Positions 8,655 through 16,769 of a DNA stretch of 64,000 bases are shown here, in pieces. The stretch lies in contig CAWFBJ010000029.1 of the NCBI GenBank assembly GCA_963814055.1, positions 1-64,000 of the forward strand. Reading direction: 5' to 3'. The translations under genes were made by a program, and so were the position numbers. Origin of the DNA: AWTP1-13 sp963814055 (GTDB taxonomy: Bacteria; Pseudomonadota; Alphaproteobacteria; Rhizobiales; Hyphomicrobiaceae). A model generated the notes under the pieces. It worked only from the letters and a program-made list of their open reading frames with translations. It was not told the DNA's origin and ran no database searches. Each line of letters starts with the position of its first letter. Within the stretch, counting starts at the first letter, position 1.

Positions 8655-9708
8655 GGCCTCCTCTGGCGCTCGTGAGAGCGCGCAGTTGAGCCTACTTCTG
8701 TGTGCACGGCGACCGCACGGGTTGGTGCGGTCAATCAGTTCCCGACAACGCGAGTTGTCAGGCGGAGAACGCCGCTTTTTCAAAGCCAAGTTGGCTCGCG
8801 ACGGAGTTCGAAATGTCGAGCGACCGGCCGCGAATGAAAGGTCCTCGATCGCGGATAACAACGTGGGCGCTTCGGCCGGTCGTGGAAAAGTGACAATCAA
8901 CCGCGTGCCCAATGGAAGCGTGCGATGAGCGCAACGTGCGGCGCGGTTGCCCTATAGTGGCTGGTGACCATCGTCTCCGAGTGTGCGGAAAGCGGCATGC
9001 ATGAAAGGAGAAGTGCGAGACCCAGGCGGACGTTCATTGGTACCTCTTACGGTAATGCGCGCAACTGTGTTTTTCGCGCGATGTAATGGCAGAACCGCAA
9101 TTGGGTAAGAGCGTTCCTGCGCTCAATCCTAATCAATTTGGCGTACCCGTTTTGGGGGAGGGTTATGTTGGAGCCAAAACAATAGGCGGTGATGAAATCG
9201 AATGTCGCAAGCTGATCAGCACCGCAGTCAAACCCCGGTCAGATCGGCTGCACCGCTAGTGAGCTCTTCGCGCTCACGAAACTCTCGCAGCGCGGCCTGG
9301 CGCTCGTCCTCGGTGATGTCCTGCGCAAGAGTGCTTTTCATGAGCGTGGACTTTCCGTAGCGGGTCATGTCGTTGACGGCGCTGTGGCGCAGGCGCTCAT
9401 CAAGCGTGAGCCAGAGTGGGGACCTTGCACCTCAGCAAGGCGCCATGCGGCGTTATCGTTGCCTTGATCGGTGCGCTGCGTTAGCACCTCATCCCACAAG
9501 CCCGGGCGGCTGGCTTTGGCTACGCCAAATTCAGAGATGCAACAGCGATTGACTGGGCGTCGGAAAAAGTGGTCATGAATAACGCGACTTGATCGATGCA
9601 GAGAGGCGGGCCTCTTGCACGCGACTTTTCTTCTTGGATCGCTTCCAGAACACGCCGGGATAGCCTTTGAGCGGAACCAGCGGGTCGCCAGCGTATGCCC
9701 AGTCCTGG
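8655..9708. other. Gene-poor stretch with only weak short ORFs
   Basis: About 1 kb without a recognised gene. A plus-strand frame at 9086-9259 encodes 57 aa with no ribosome site. A minus-strand frame at 9228-9368 encodes 46 aa (starting MTRYGKSTLMKS), open further upstream without a start codon, which may be the tail of a lost gene. Neither matches a family I know. Several longer open frames here are rich in Arg/Ser/Pro and look like chance frames. Confidence 0.4.
9086..9259 (+). CDS. Possible small hypothetical protein
   Basis: 57 codons from ATG 9086 (MAEPQLGKSVPALNP) to TAG at 9257-9259. The composition is protein-like, but there is no Shine-Dalgarno sequence and no family match that I can see. 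It may equally be a fragment of something larger. Listed for completeness only. Confidence 0.2.
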   Translation: MAEPQLGKSVPALNPNQFGVPVLGEGYVGAKTIGGDEIECRKLISTAVKPRSDRLHR

Positions 9709-10131
9709 ATGGAGTTTGTGCTGATGCGAGCTCTGAAAATCGACCGAGACGTAATCGAGCCCGGTATCTGGCCGGTTGTTGAGGCCGCGAACGAGAGCGG
9801 TTACGAGACAATTTCATCTTGCGAGGGTCACCCAGATGGAAAGAAGGCCGCCGTCGTTTTCTTAGCAAGCAATGATGATGCGCTTCGGATCCATGTGGGG
9901 CTAAAGAATATCCGTGTTGAACTCCTTTGCAGTTGGGAATTGCATGCACGGTTTCTGCACCTAACCGACAAGTGGGTTCTGGCTTGGAAGCTGGAGAACT
10001 GGGGCGTGAAGAATAAAGAAGAGCTAGGCCATGACGACTGGTGGGCAGCCAACACCGAGGCCGCGCAGCAGGACGTGCACCGCCTTGCTCAACTGTTTCG
10101 CGAACTTCCTGCCACGCCTGTTGCGCGTTGA
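9709..10131 (+). CDS. Hypothetical protein, mobile-element type
   Basis: 140 aa from ATG 9709; an in-frame TTG at 9667 and ATG 9724 are alternatives. The protein has an alpha/beta look with a conspicuous ETISSCEGHPDG motif near residue 35, a Trp-rich centre and a Gln/Ala-rich C-terminus. The SCEGH signature with the preceding helix (VEAANESGYETI) recalls small proteins of phages and islands with a Cys/His pair that could bind metal. I do not recognise a named family. It lies just left of a tRNA-Pro 3'-end remnant, so it is probably part of an old integrated element. Confidence 0.5.
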   Translation: MEFVLMRALKIDRDVIEPGIWPVVEAANESGYETISSCEGHPDGKKAAVVFLASNDDALRIHVGLKNIRVELLCSWELHARFLHLTDKWVLAWKLENWGVKNKEELGHDDWWAANTEAAQQDVHRLAQLFRELPATPVAR

Positions 10132-10201
10132 AGAGCCGGCTAACACCGTTCGGAGGCTTAAAACGCCACCCAAACTGCCACCGGACGTTCCTGCAAAATT
10201 T

Positions 10202-10264
10202 CTAAGTTGCTGAAAAGATTGGTCGGAGCGGGGAAATTCGAACTCCCGACCCCTTGCTCCCGAA
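10202..10264 (-). repeat. tRNA-Pro(CGG) 3'-end remnant, attachment-site copy 1
   Basis: Read on the minus strand the bases 10220-10264 are the anticodon-loop-to-CCA half of tRNA-Pro(CGG): TTCGGGAG, T-arm GGGAGTTCGAAT and the acceptor CGCTCCGACCA. The 5' half is absent. About 18 bp beyond the CCA are also shared with a second copy at 11217-11284, giving direct repeats about 1 kb apart. This is the usual footprint of integrases that use tRNA 3' ends. Confidence 0.65.
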
Positions 10265-10309
10265 TAAACAACTACTCCCTAAAAACCCTTGTAATTCAGT
10301 GCTGGTTGA

Positions 10310-10425
10310 AGCCGTGTCGGTTTCCTGAGGATTTGCCAACCAACGCTCGCCAAGCGGCCGATGGACGGTTCGTCATGGGTGTATGAAGCCAAATTCGATG
10401 GCTACCGGCTTCAGGTCAACCCAGC
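10310..10425 (+). pseudogene. ATP-dependent DNA ligase (LigD-type) fragment
   Basis: About 38 codons read GFLRICQPTLAKRPMDG and WVYEAKFDGYRLQV. This matches the start of the adenylation domain of LigD-type ATP-dependent ligases, including the nucleotidyl-lysine motif KFDGYR (KxDG). The frame is closed by TGA upstream, and no ligase sequence follows after about 10425. A small relic of a DNA-repair gene inside the tRNA-flanked interval. Confidence 0.6.
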
Positions 10426-10531
10426 CCGACATAGGCGAAGGCAGCCAACGCAGACCCAGCATGGCACCAGGGCGCGTACGCTGATGCTGAGGACAGCGCG
10501 CTAACCCAAGTTAGGACAGCCGCAGTCAACA

Positions 10532-10561
10532 AGGGACGCTTGATCGACACCAAGCGTCCCT
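10532..10561 (-). terminator. Perfect 11-bp hairpin, likely terminator
   Basis: AGGGACGCTTG and CAAGCGTCCCT form a perfect 11-bp stem with an 8-nt loop. It lies 11 bp past the stop of the minus-strand microprotein at 10573-10668. The following T-tract on that strand is weak (TTGTTGACT). Confidence 0.5.
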
Positions 10562-10572
10562 CAGTCAATTAG

Positions 10573-10668
10573 TCACCAGAACTTCGGTAGCCCCCACACG
10601 TATGCAACGGCGGCCACAATCACTGCTAGCGCTACAACACCGATGATCACGTTTCTGCTGCTGGTCAT
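10573..10668 (-). CDS. 31-aa single-pass membrane microprotein
   Basis: ATG at 10668 (minus) is preceded by a strong AGGGAGGTCGTC ribosome site. The product is MTSSRNVIIG followed by a hydrophobic helix (about residues 6-25, VVALAVIVAAVAYVWG) and a short LPKFW tail. A perfect hairpin follows the stop. Strong start, clean membrane helix and downstream hairpin support a real gene despite its size. No function can be assigned; a second 31-aa membrane microprotein lies at 18095-18190. Confidence 0.6.
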   Translation of the reverse strand: MTSSRNVIIGVVALAVIVAAVAYVWGLPKFW

Positions 10669-10892
10669 GACGACCTCCCTAGCGTGCTCCGCACAGGGAA
10701 CTTCCTTGCACGCCTAAGTGGCCGTGTCGTGTCCTTAACGCCTCTTGGGGCGCTTAAAGATCAGAGTCTCAGGAAACAAGTCTAGCTGAGCCTCAGCTTG
10801 AGCGCGGGGGCGGTTCCGCGACGGTGACCTAGTTGATACCGTCATTGTTAGTCGCGCGACTGCCGAAACAGACAGCCGCCCATCGCGTGGAG

Positions 10893-11121
10893 CTATTTGC
10901 TTGGCAATCGGTCTGCGATCGATTGGGTCCTCGACCAACACAAGGAGAAGACACCCAAGGACCCAACCATCCGGGAGGAATTGAACACGTATCGCTTTGC
11001 CGACCACAAGGAGAAGGTTGTCGATCTGTTGAAGCGTGTGACTACGGTGAGCGTTGAGACGATGCAAATCATCCAAGCGATGCGGGCGGCGCCAAGGAAA
11101 ATGGATGCGTCGTCTGGTTAG
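10893..11121 (+). pseudogene. C-terminal remnant of type ISP restriction enzyme/helicase
   Basis: About 75 codons: LGNRSAIDWVLDQH, RFADHKEKVVDLLKRVTT and VSVETMQIIQAM, ending at TAG. This is the conserved C-terminal tail of large single-polypeptide (type ISP) restriction-modification helicases as I remember them. The methylase and helicase domains that should precede it are absent; upstream sequence is unrelated. It lies between the two tRNA-Pro remnants. Family identification is from memory of the tail motif, hence moderate confidence. Confidence 0.5.
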
Positions 11122-11216
11122 GCGCCAGAGGAGTTGGGCGATGCTAGGGTGCTCTTCTCTGGTGAAACCGGATTAAGTCGCCCCCCAAAGCGCCCCCGGA
11201 ACTCGCGACGATTTTG

Positions 11217-11284
11217 CTAAGTAGTTGAAAAGATTGGTCGGAGCGGGGAGATTCGAACTCCCAACTCCTTGCTCCCGAAGCAAG
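11217..11284 (-). repeat. tRNA-Pro(CGG) 3'-end remnant, attachment-site copy 2
   Basis: Second copy of the tRNA-Pro 3' half on the minus strand (11235-11284), including the full anticodon stem-loop CTTGCTTCGGGAGCAAG and T-arm, plus the same flank (CTAAGTNNTTGAAAAGATTGG). The D-arm and 5' acceptor strand are missing: after the anticodon stem the sequence departs from any tRNA. It therefore is not a functional tRNA but a copy of an attachment site. Confidence 0.65.
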
Positions 11285-11336
11285 TGACTCTATCTGTGTG
11301 GGGAATTTCCTCAGCGCAGTAGTTCTTCGCCGCGGT

Positions 11337-11552
11337 TCACTGTACGGTTTCGCTAGTCGATTTCACCAACCGATTGCGCGCCCACTCGTCCACGATGTCG
11401 GGAATGTATTTCACAAGCCTGCCGAGCTTGAAGAATGGGGGGCCATCGCCTCGACACCGCGAAGCATTCAGCCAATCGACAGAACAGCCGAGATAGTCGG
11501 CGCATTGCGCCGAACTCATGGGTGGTCGGTGTTGTTGTGTCTGCTGGCCCAT
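11337..11552 (-). CDS. Excisionase-like helix-turn-helix protein
   Basis: 71 aa from ATG 11552 (minus); ATG 11519 gives a 60-aa alternative. The core MSSAQCADYLGCSVDWL followed by GGPPFFKLGR-like sequence (DGPPFFKLGRLVKY) and DEWARNRL is the winged-helix MerR/AlpA-type fold of phage and island excisionases. Such proteins steer tyrosine integrases toward excision or regulate the element. It lies 53 bp beyond the second tRNA-Pro remnant, as expected for an element end. No integrase partner remains nearby. Confidence 0.6.
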   Translation of the reverse strand: MGQQTQQHRPPMSSAQCADYLGCSVDWLNASRCRGDGPPFFKLGRLVKYIPDIVDEWARNRLVKSTSETVQ

Positions 11553-11956
11553 CGCGAGCGGGCGCAATCAAGATTATCCAATGAAATCATGGCGCGCCGG
11601 ACAGGATGAAACTGCGAACACCTATGTCATTGAAATCTCGTTGTGATCCAGATGGTCCCAGAGTGACCTTGTGGACGTAGGTTCAAATCCAGGACACGCA
11701 GCCACCTTTACCGAACCACAGTCTTCCTGCACAAAAAGTAGAGCATCAACGCGCTAAATATGGGACCGCCCGGTGGACGCATTGCTGGCTTTGCGGAGGG
11801 AGGCGATGCTGCTCTCTTTGCAACTCATGTCGAGCAAGCCGCGTGAATTTTGCGGGGGTGGGTGTTGCGCTGTGATGTGCACGGTTGAGCAGAGCTTGCA
11901 ACGGGCGTCCTACTAACCTATTGAAGTTTCAAGATTGCGACAGTCTCACGTTCATC
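11553..11956. other. Gene-free stretch with a further tRNA-3'-like trace
   Basis: About 400 bp with no credible gene. At about 11672-11706 the sequence GTAGGTTCAAATCCAGG followed by ACACGCAGCCACC resembles a T-arm and acceptor end, but the T-stem does not pair properly. It could be one more degraded tRNA end. Nothing else is recognisable. Confidence 0.35.
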
Positions 11957-12004
11957 GAACTCTGACTCCGTTAATCTAGGTTCGAAATCCTAGTTCCCCA
12001 GCCA
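11957..12004 (+). pseudogene. tRNA-Gln(CTG) 3'-half remnant
   Basis: The sequence runs ACTCTGACTCC (anticodon loop with CTG), TAATCTAGGTTCGAAATCC (T-arm) and AGTTCCCCAGCCA. This matches the 3' half of tRNA-Gln. The T-loop has one extra A and the 5' half is missing, so it is not functional. Its acceptor end overlaps the stop codon (11990-11992 on the minus strand) of a serine-recombinase remnant, which suggests an attachment site at an element boundary. Confidence 0.6.
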
Positions 12005-12630
12005 AATATCAAATTCGATCGCTTTACCATTTCCCGCAGCCGTTACTTGTGCCGCCCTTGCGGTCGTTTCAGAAATCAAATCAAAGGGCTGCCTGAAGTC
12101 AGCGGTGAGCTGGCCACCTTTCCAGGAGCAGTTCGAAAGTACAAAATTGAGGAGACGGCGCTTTTCGTGTGCCTCCTGTTTTTGGAATAGCCGATGGGCG
12201 TTTCTCGCGAGTTCGAGAAAATCTTGACCCCGTTCTCCAAATACGACTGGTCAGCCGACTGGTGCCGCTCTATCGCCTGCTGGCATCGCTCCTGCTCGGC
12301 CCGCCACCGTGCGGACATCTGATCGAACAATGCCACGTCAACGCGTCCGTCCAGCTTGTCCACGTACATAGCGTGAAGTCAAATCTTGGAGACGGTCATA
12401 TTCGGTCTGATGCCGTGCGATTGCTGCCTCGTGCTCTCGCAACTCGTCGGAATGGCTTTCATAAAGGGCCTCCCGAACCCACTCCAGAAAATCGGCATCA
12501 AAACTTAAGCGATCCATTTGTTCAGAAAAACGCTCTTCAAGGACCTCTTGGCGCACATAGGGTTCGGGGCATTTTCCCTTGTAACCGGTACAGTGGTAGT
12601 AGACGTAGCGCCCTTTTTTGATTGGTCTGC
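11990..12630 (-). pseudogene. Large serine recombinase, C-terminal remnant in three frames
   Basis: Minus-strand sequence of a site-specific serine recombinase from the zinc-ribbon onward: IKKGRYVYYHCTGYKGKC, EPYVRQEVLEERF, then in a second frame MYVDKLDGRVDVALFDQ and RAEQERCQQAIERH, then in a third frame EKRRLLNFVLSNCSWKGG and ADFRQPFDLISE. Frame changes fall near 12340-12370 and 12170-12185. The catalytic N-terminal domain is missing. It ends inside the tRNA-Gln remnant. A dead integrase of an excised or decayed element. Confidence 0.75.
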
Positions 12631-12732
12631 CTCCCTGAACTGATACCAAGGTCTGCGAGCGAACTCCCTCTTGCTCCGGGAAGAACAACCAGCTTTGACT
12701 GTCAGTCCGACGCGTCAGAAACGTGAAGCTCG

Positions 12733-13018
12733 GCGTCAACATCCACGCAAAAGACTGCGCCTCAAGAACGTCTAGGCAGCGGATGCCGTAGTGCGCCGCC
12801 TTCTGACGCGCCGTTTTCCAGAACCCAGACGTAGAACTATTGTGAACGCCGGTGTCCTGGCATTTCTGATGGAACGCCTCGACCATGCCGACGGTGACTG
12901 GCCGGGAGTGGTCTCTGCACTCAAGAGCGATTTGGACAACGTGGTGGGCACGGGTGATCGTGAGGTTTCCCAGTGACGCGGTCGAGAAGGCGTTTGCGAA
13001 TTTCGACATTGACGCCAT
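12733..13018 (-). pseudogene. Mrr-like restriction endonuclease fragment
   Basis: Fused in frame upstream of the recombinase remnant is ALECRDHSRPVTVGMVEAFH, then SGFWKTARQKAAHYGIRCLD. This matches the core of Mrr-type PD-(D/E)xK nucleases (ECKD..PV..V..F, then SGF...A..KA...GI). The motif lysine is Arg here (ECRD), and several residues of the GIIVS strand are missing. N- and C-terminal parts are absent. A chimeric, non-functional fragment. Confidence 0.5.
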
Positions 13019-13021
13019 CGG

Positions 13022-13090
13022 CCCCTAGCGCCGCCGAAGCGCGGAGGGCGCAGCGACGTCTGCTTATGACCCAGAGCAGCCATCAAGAAC
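13022..13090. repeat. Dispersed repeat unit, single degenerate copy
   Basis: GCGCAGCGACGTCTGCTTATGACCC and its surroundings resemble the unit at 7395-7425 (GCGGGATGTCCGCTTCTGACCCC). In a stray frame it gives ALGHKQTSLRP, another false-ORF signature I associate with Bradyrhizobiaceae intergenic repeats. Confidence 0.4.
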
Positions 13091-13122
13091 GTGGAGACGC
13101 CGGGACCTGTGAGCAACTGGCG

Positions 13123-14067
13123 TCATGATTCCGACTGCCTCGGTTGCGGTAGGGGCGGTGCGCGGCGAACGAGATCCCGCCCGGGGTAGTCGCGACGCGT
13201 GGCGGCGACAAGTTCTTTGACAAAGAATTCGGCGTAGGGAGCGAAAAATCGGCGCGCGTCCCAAGCAGCAACGGTCCATCTGCCGATCGAAGCGCCGCGG
13301 TGCACGACGGGCGCGATCCGGACGCCATCGCGAGGTATTCGCACAGGTGAGGGAACGATGGCAATTCCGTGCCCGGTCCTCGCCAGAGCAATGATAGTTT
13401 GGGGAGCTCCACTCTCTAAGACCACACGCCCCTGAACATGCGCGATTTGGCAGGCTGCCTCGAACCATGCGTGCGATGCAAAACCTCGGCTGAGCAGCAA
13501 TAACGGTTCACTCTCCAGCTCCGCAACCTCAAGCGAGCGGCGCCGGCTCAGGCGGTGGCCTTCGGGCAGCACGGCCAGGAGAGACATTGGATACAGCGCC
13601 CGTCCTTCGAAGCGGGCGTCACCGGCCGGCATGATAGCCACCTCGATCTCGCCGCGATCGAGCAAGTCCCCCAACTGAGCCCCGCCTGCTTCCTTCAGCT
13701 CAACCTCGACCAGCGGATGCCGCCGCTCATACTCCGCAAGAAAATCTGCCAAGAGATTCTCGATCACCTGCGGGGTGGCGCCGACGCGAAGCAAACCAGC
13801 CTGCCCTGCCTTCAAGGCTCGCGCCCGCTCACTGAGCGAGCTGACGTCTGTCAGCAAACGGCGGCTATGTCGTAGCAGGTCCTCGCCCTGTGACGTCAGT
13901 CGAACGCCGCGACCTGCCCGATCGAACAGCGATAGTCCCAGCTCCAACTCAAGAGCATGGATCTGTCGCGAAAGCGCCGGCTGGCTCACATGCAAGCGCT
14001 CGGCGGCTCGAGCAAATCCGCCAGCATCCACTATCGTCGCGAAGGCACGGAGATGCCGAAAGTTCAT
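13123..14067 (-). CDS. LysR-family transcriptional regulator
   Basis: 314 aa from ATG 14067 (minus), the natural LysR start MNFRHLRAFATIVDAGG. The winged HTH (about residues 1-60) contains FARAAERLHVSQPALSRQI, and the rest is the two-lobed effector domain (ELESEPLLLLSRGF, TGHGIAIVP). An open frame extends 107 codons further upstream but has no LysR sequence. It is divergent from the haloperoxidase-type gene at 14192, with 124 bp between, so by the usual LysR logic it probably controls that gene and the cupin-type enzyme after it. Confidence 0.88.
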   Translation of the reverse strand: MNFRHLRAFATIVDAGGFARAAERLHVSQPALSRQIHALELELGLSLFDRAGRGVRLTSQGEDLLRHSRRLLTDVSSLSERARALKAGQAGLLRVGATPQVIENLLADFLAEYERRHPLVEVELKEAGGAQLGDLLDRGEIEVAIMPAGDARFEGRALYPMSLLAVLPEGHRLSRRRSLEVAELESEPLLLLSRGFASHAWFEAACQIAHVQGRVVLESGAPQTIIALARTGHGIAIVPSPVRIPRDGVRIAPVVHRGASIGRWTVAAWDARRFFAPYAEFFVKELVAATRRDYPGRDLVRRAPPLPQPRQSES

Positions 14068-14191
14068 GCGCCGAATGATAATGAATTTGCATCGACAGGC
14101 AACGAATAATTGCATTGGACGCATGGGCAAATGAGGCCATACGCTTTCTCTCACAAGGCCATGGAGCAACGATCGGCGAATGGAGATAGCC

Positions 14192-15430
14192 ATGCTTTCC
14201 GCTCGACTCGTGAATGCGGCTACATTGGTGATTGCGCTCGGTACTGGCTCTTTAGCGAAGGCTGACATCGCGACTGATTGGAATGCCATTGCGATCGAGG
14301 CCACGGCCGTTCCGCCGAATTCAATTTTGCAGTCGCGCGTGCTCGCGATCACGCACGCGGCCATGTACGATGCTGCGCGCGTGATCAATCAGAAGGCGGC
14401 GCTGTTTGCTACCGGCATCCAACCCGACGGGCCGAGCTCACTCGAGGCCGCCGTGGCCGCTGCCGCACATACTATTCTGAGACGCCTCGCGCCGGCGCAA
14501 TCCGCTGCGGTCGACGCCGCCTATAAATCCGCGCTGTCGAGCGTTGCCGAAGGTCCGCCAAAGACGAATGGCGTGAAGCTTGGGCAGATGGTGGCCGAAA
14601 AGCTGTTGGAATTGCGTGCTACAGATGGGTCCACGCAGAAGGCGGACATCAAGCTGAAAGATGGGCCAGGCTCTTATCAATTGACCCCGCCACACTCGAT
14701 GCAGCCAATCTTAGGTCATTGGGGCGCGGTTAAGCCTTTCGTGATTCGGCTCGACGAGAGCTACAAAACTCAGGGACCGCCCCGCCTGGACAGCGCGCAA
14801 TTCAAGGCCGACTTCGATGAGGTGAAGCTGCTTGGCGCGCGGCACAGTAGCGTGCGGACTGCCGATCAAACGGCGGCAGCCGTGTTTTGGACGGTACAGA
14901 CCGGCGTGCCATGGTTCGCGGCGGCAAGGGCGGCGGCCGCTGAGCGCAACGCCGCTGTGCTCGACAACTTGCATCTCTTCGCCCTGTTGTCGGTTGCCGT
15001 CGCGGACTCCCAGGTCGCCTGCTTCGTGGACAAGTATGATCGCCTGCACTGGCGGCCGATTACGGCGATCCGCGCGGCTGCCGCCCTAAAACTCTTGACG
15101 CTCGCGGGGGATGCGGCCTGGGAGCCGCTGCTTGGCACGCCGCCGCACCCGGAATATCCATCGGCGCATGCGTGTTTTTCCGGGGCAGCCGAGGCTGTGT
15201 TGCGCGGCGCGCTCAAGACTGACAGTGTACGCGTGAGCATCACCTATCCCCCGGTGTTTGGCGTGACGCGCAGTTTCGATAGCTTTTCCGCTATCTCCAA
15301 GGAGGTCAACGATGCGCGCGTCTGGGGTGGAATTCACTTCCGCAGCGCCGATGTCGACGGCCATGAACTCGGCTGGCGGGTGGGCGAGGCCGCTTTGCGC
15401 GATTTCGGCGCTACCTCCCGAAGTCATTGA
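14192..15430 (+). CDS. Vanadium-dependent haloperoxidase/PAP2-family secreted protein
   Basis: 412 aa from ATG 14192, preceded by GGAG at 14182-14185; ATG 14180 in frame is possible. A signal peptide (LVNAATLVIALGTGSLAKA) suggests export. The helical body contains HWRPITAIRAA and PPHPEYPSAHACFSGAAE in the C-terminal half, and RVWGGIHFRSADVDGHELG near the end, the phosphate/vanadate-binding histidine, serine and arginine motifs of the vanadium haloperoxidase/PAP2 group. It could be a peroxidase or a phosphatase; the HPEYPSAH variant is typical of bacterial vanadium-haloperoxidase-like proteins. Probable target of the divergent LysR gene. Confidence 0.8.
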   Translation: MLSARLVNAATLVIALGTGSLAKADIATDWNAIAIEATAVPPNSILQSRVLAITHAAMYDAARVINQKAALFATGIQPDGPSSLEAAVAAAAHTILRRLAPAQSAAVDAAYKSALSSVAEGPPKTNGVKLGQMVAEKLLELRATDGSTQKADIKLKDGPGSYQLTPPHSMQPILGHWGAVKPFVIRLDESYKTQGPPRLDSAQFKADFDEVKLLGARHSSVRTADQTAAAVFWTVQTGVPWFAAARAAAAERNAAVLDNLHLFALLSVAVADSQVACFVDKYDRLHWRPITAIRAAAALKLLTLAGDAAWEPLLGTPPHPEYPSAHACFSGAAEAVLRGALKTDSVRVSITYPPVFGVTRSFDSFSAISKEVNDARVWGGIHFRSADVDGHELGWRVGEAALRDFGATSRSH

Positions 15431-15459
15431 TCACTCATGCATGTGAGTCGCTGGCTGTC

Positions 15460-16020
15460 ATGTTCGATCTGGATCAATTCATCGCCGACTGCCGTGCCGC
15501 GCTTGCTGCGGATCGCTCGCACAAGTTCGTCAACGAGGTTGTCGCTCGTGCAGTATCCGATCCGGGCGGCGTTCTGAGCGGACTGGGCGAACCGAAGCGT
15601 GCCCAACTCCAGAAGCTTTATCACGCACCGGACCTGACAATCCTCAACGTGATCTGGGCCCCGACAATGACGATTATGCCCCATGACCATCGCATGTGGG
15701 CGGTGATCGGCCTGTACACCGGCCGGGAGGACAACATCTTCTGGCGGCGCATCAAAGGCGATCCCCACGGCCGGGTCGAGGCGGCCGGCGCACGCGCCCT
15801 ATGCGTGGGTGACGCCGAGCCGCTTGGACACAATGTCATTCATTCGGTGACCAACCCAATTCCCCGACTGACTGGCGCGATCCACGTCTATGGCGGAGAT
15901 TTCTTTGCTGCGGAGCGCAGCGAGTGGGACCCGGAGTTATTACGAGAGGACCGCTTTGACGCGGAGCGCGCAGTCCGTCGGTTTGAAGAGGCCAATGCGG
16001 GGATCGCCAGCCCTGAGTAG
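15460..16020 (+). CDS. Cupin-fold metal-dependent enzyme (cysteine dioxygenase-like)
   Basis: 186 aa from ATG 15460; a TTG at 15427 overlapping the upstream stop is an alternative start. The metal site PHDHRMWAVIGLYTGRED (His75, His77, conserved Glu) and the second half GHNVIHSVTNP, then TGAIHVYGGDFF, fit the double-stranded beta-helix family related to cysteine dioxygenase type I. Such enzymes oxidise small thiols or similar substrates with iron. It follows the haloperoxidase-type gene closely and may share its LysR control. Substrate unknown. Confidence 0.75.
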   Translation: MFDLDQFIADCRAALAADRSHKFVNEVVARAVSDPGGVLSGLGEPKRAQLQKLYHAPDLTILNVIWAPTMTIMPHDHRMWAVIGLYTGREDNIFWRRIKGDPHGRVEAAGARALCVGDAEPLGHNVIHSVTNPIPRLTGAIHVYGGDFFAAERSEWDPELLREDRFDAERAVRRFEEANAGIASPE

Positions 16021-16466
16021 AACGACGACCACCGCGAGGGGCTCAACGACAACATGGCGGCGGACCTGATTACCGAGGCGATCGCCAGCGTAGTCAAAGC
16101 GCCTGCGAGCAACTGAAAATGTAAATCGCCCCACTTCCGGAACTGGCACTTTCTTGCCGTCCGTCATAGCAGAGAGGTTTGTCCGGAAACGGTGTTACAT
16201 CCTCCGTTGTCGCGGGGTCGGCGGACCGGCGCCCGACCCCTCGGCTTGACGGTGGGCGCCAAGGTGCAAGAGACCAAACTCCGACAATTCAGCTATTGAT
16301 TGCAGCATCCGCAACGGGTCGCGCACAAGGCATCGCGACGCCTCTCACTCGTCGAGCCACACATTGACTAAATTCTGGCCAGACAGGGATGGCTTACAGC
16401 GAGTTTTTGGCGGGTGCGCGACATGGTAGAGCGCACGAGAATGGAAGACGTTGGCGAGGGGGCGTG
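16021..16466. other. Intergenic stretch, no recognised gene
   Basis: The first 32 codons after the TAG at 16018-16020 stay open in the same frame (NDDHREGLNDNMAADLITE) to TGA at 16114-16116; this could be a relic of a longer protein or chance. The remaining 350 bp shows no gene, promoter or repeat that I can support. Confidence 0.35.
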
Positions 16467-16769
16467 ATGCCACGGGGATCAAGACCTGGGGAGCGGCGCG
16501 GCGGACGCATGAGGGGCACGCCGAACAAGATCAGCACAGAGATTCGTGAGGCGGCGCGCAGGTACGGACGGGAGGCGCTGCAGCTGCACGTTAAGCTGAT
16601 GCGGGCGAGCAAGAATGAGGACGTACGCCAACGCTCAGCGAATGTGATCCTAGATCGTGCCTATGGCAGGCCATCGCAGGCTATGAGCGGCGATGAGGAA
16701 AATCCGTTACAGCTGCTGATGCAGCACCTGGAGGGCACATCGCGCGGGCTGCCATCTGAGCAACAATGA
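16467..16769 (+). CDS. Small basic protein of phage/island type
   Basis: 100 aa from ATG 16467, with GAGGGGG 5-6 nt upstream; the same frame is open back to 16389. The N-terminus PRGSRPGERRGGRMRGTPNK is a strongly basic lead followed by helices (EIREAARRYGREALQLHVKL) and a segment RQRSANVILDRAYGRPSQA. This layout (GTPNK, then AL..L...A, then AAN.LLDR.YG.P) is common in small proteins beside phage terminase genes, possibly DNA-binding. No phage genes are next to it. Function unknown. Confidence 0.6.
   Translation: MPRGSRPGERRGGRMRGTPNKISTEIREAARRYGREALQLHVKLMRASKNEDVRQRSANVILDRAYGRPSQAMSGDEENPLQLLMQHLEGTSRGLPSEQQ

Noticed and set aside
11228..11310. A complete tRNA-Pro gene on the minus strand
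   Set aside because: Anticodon and T-arms are present but the D-arm and 5' acceptor strand are absent, so it is only a 3'-half remnant.
14068..14388. 107-codon N-terminal extension of the LysR regulator
   Set aside because: It overlaps the divergent haloperoxidase gene and signal peptide and has no LysR sequence; MNFRHLRAF is the natural start.
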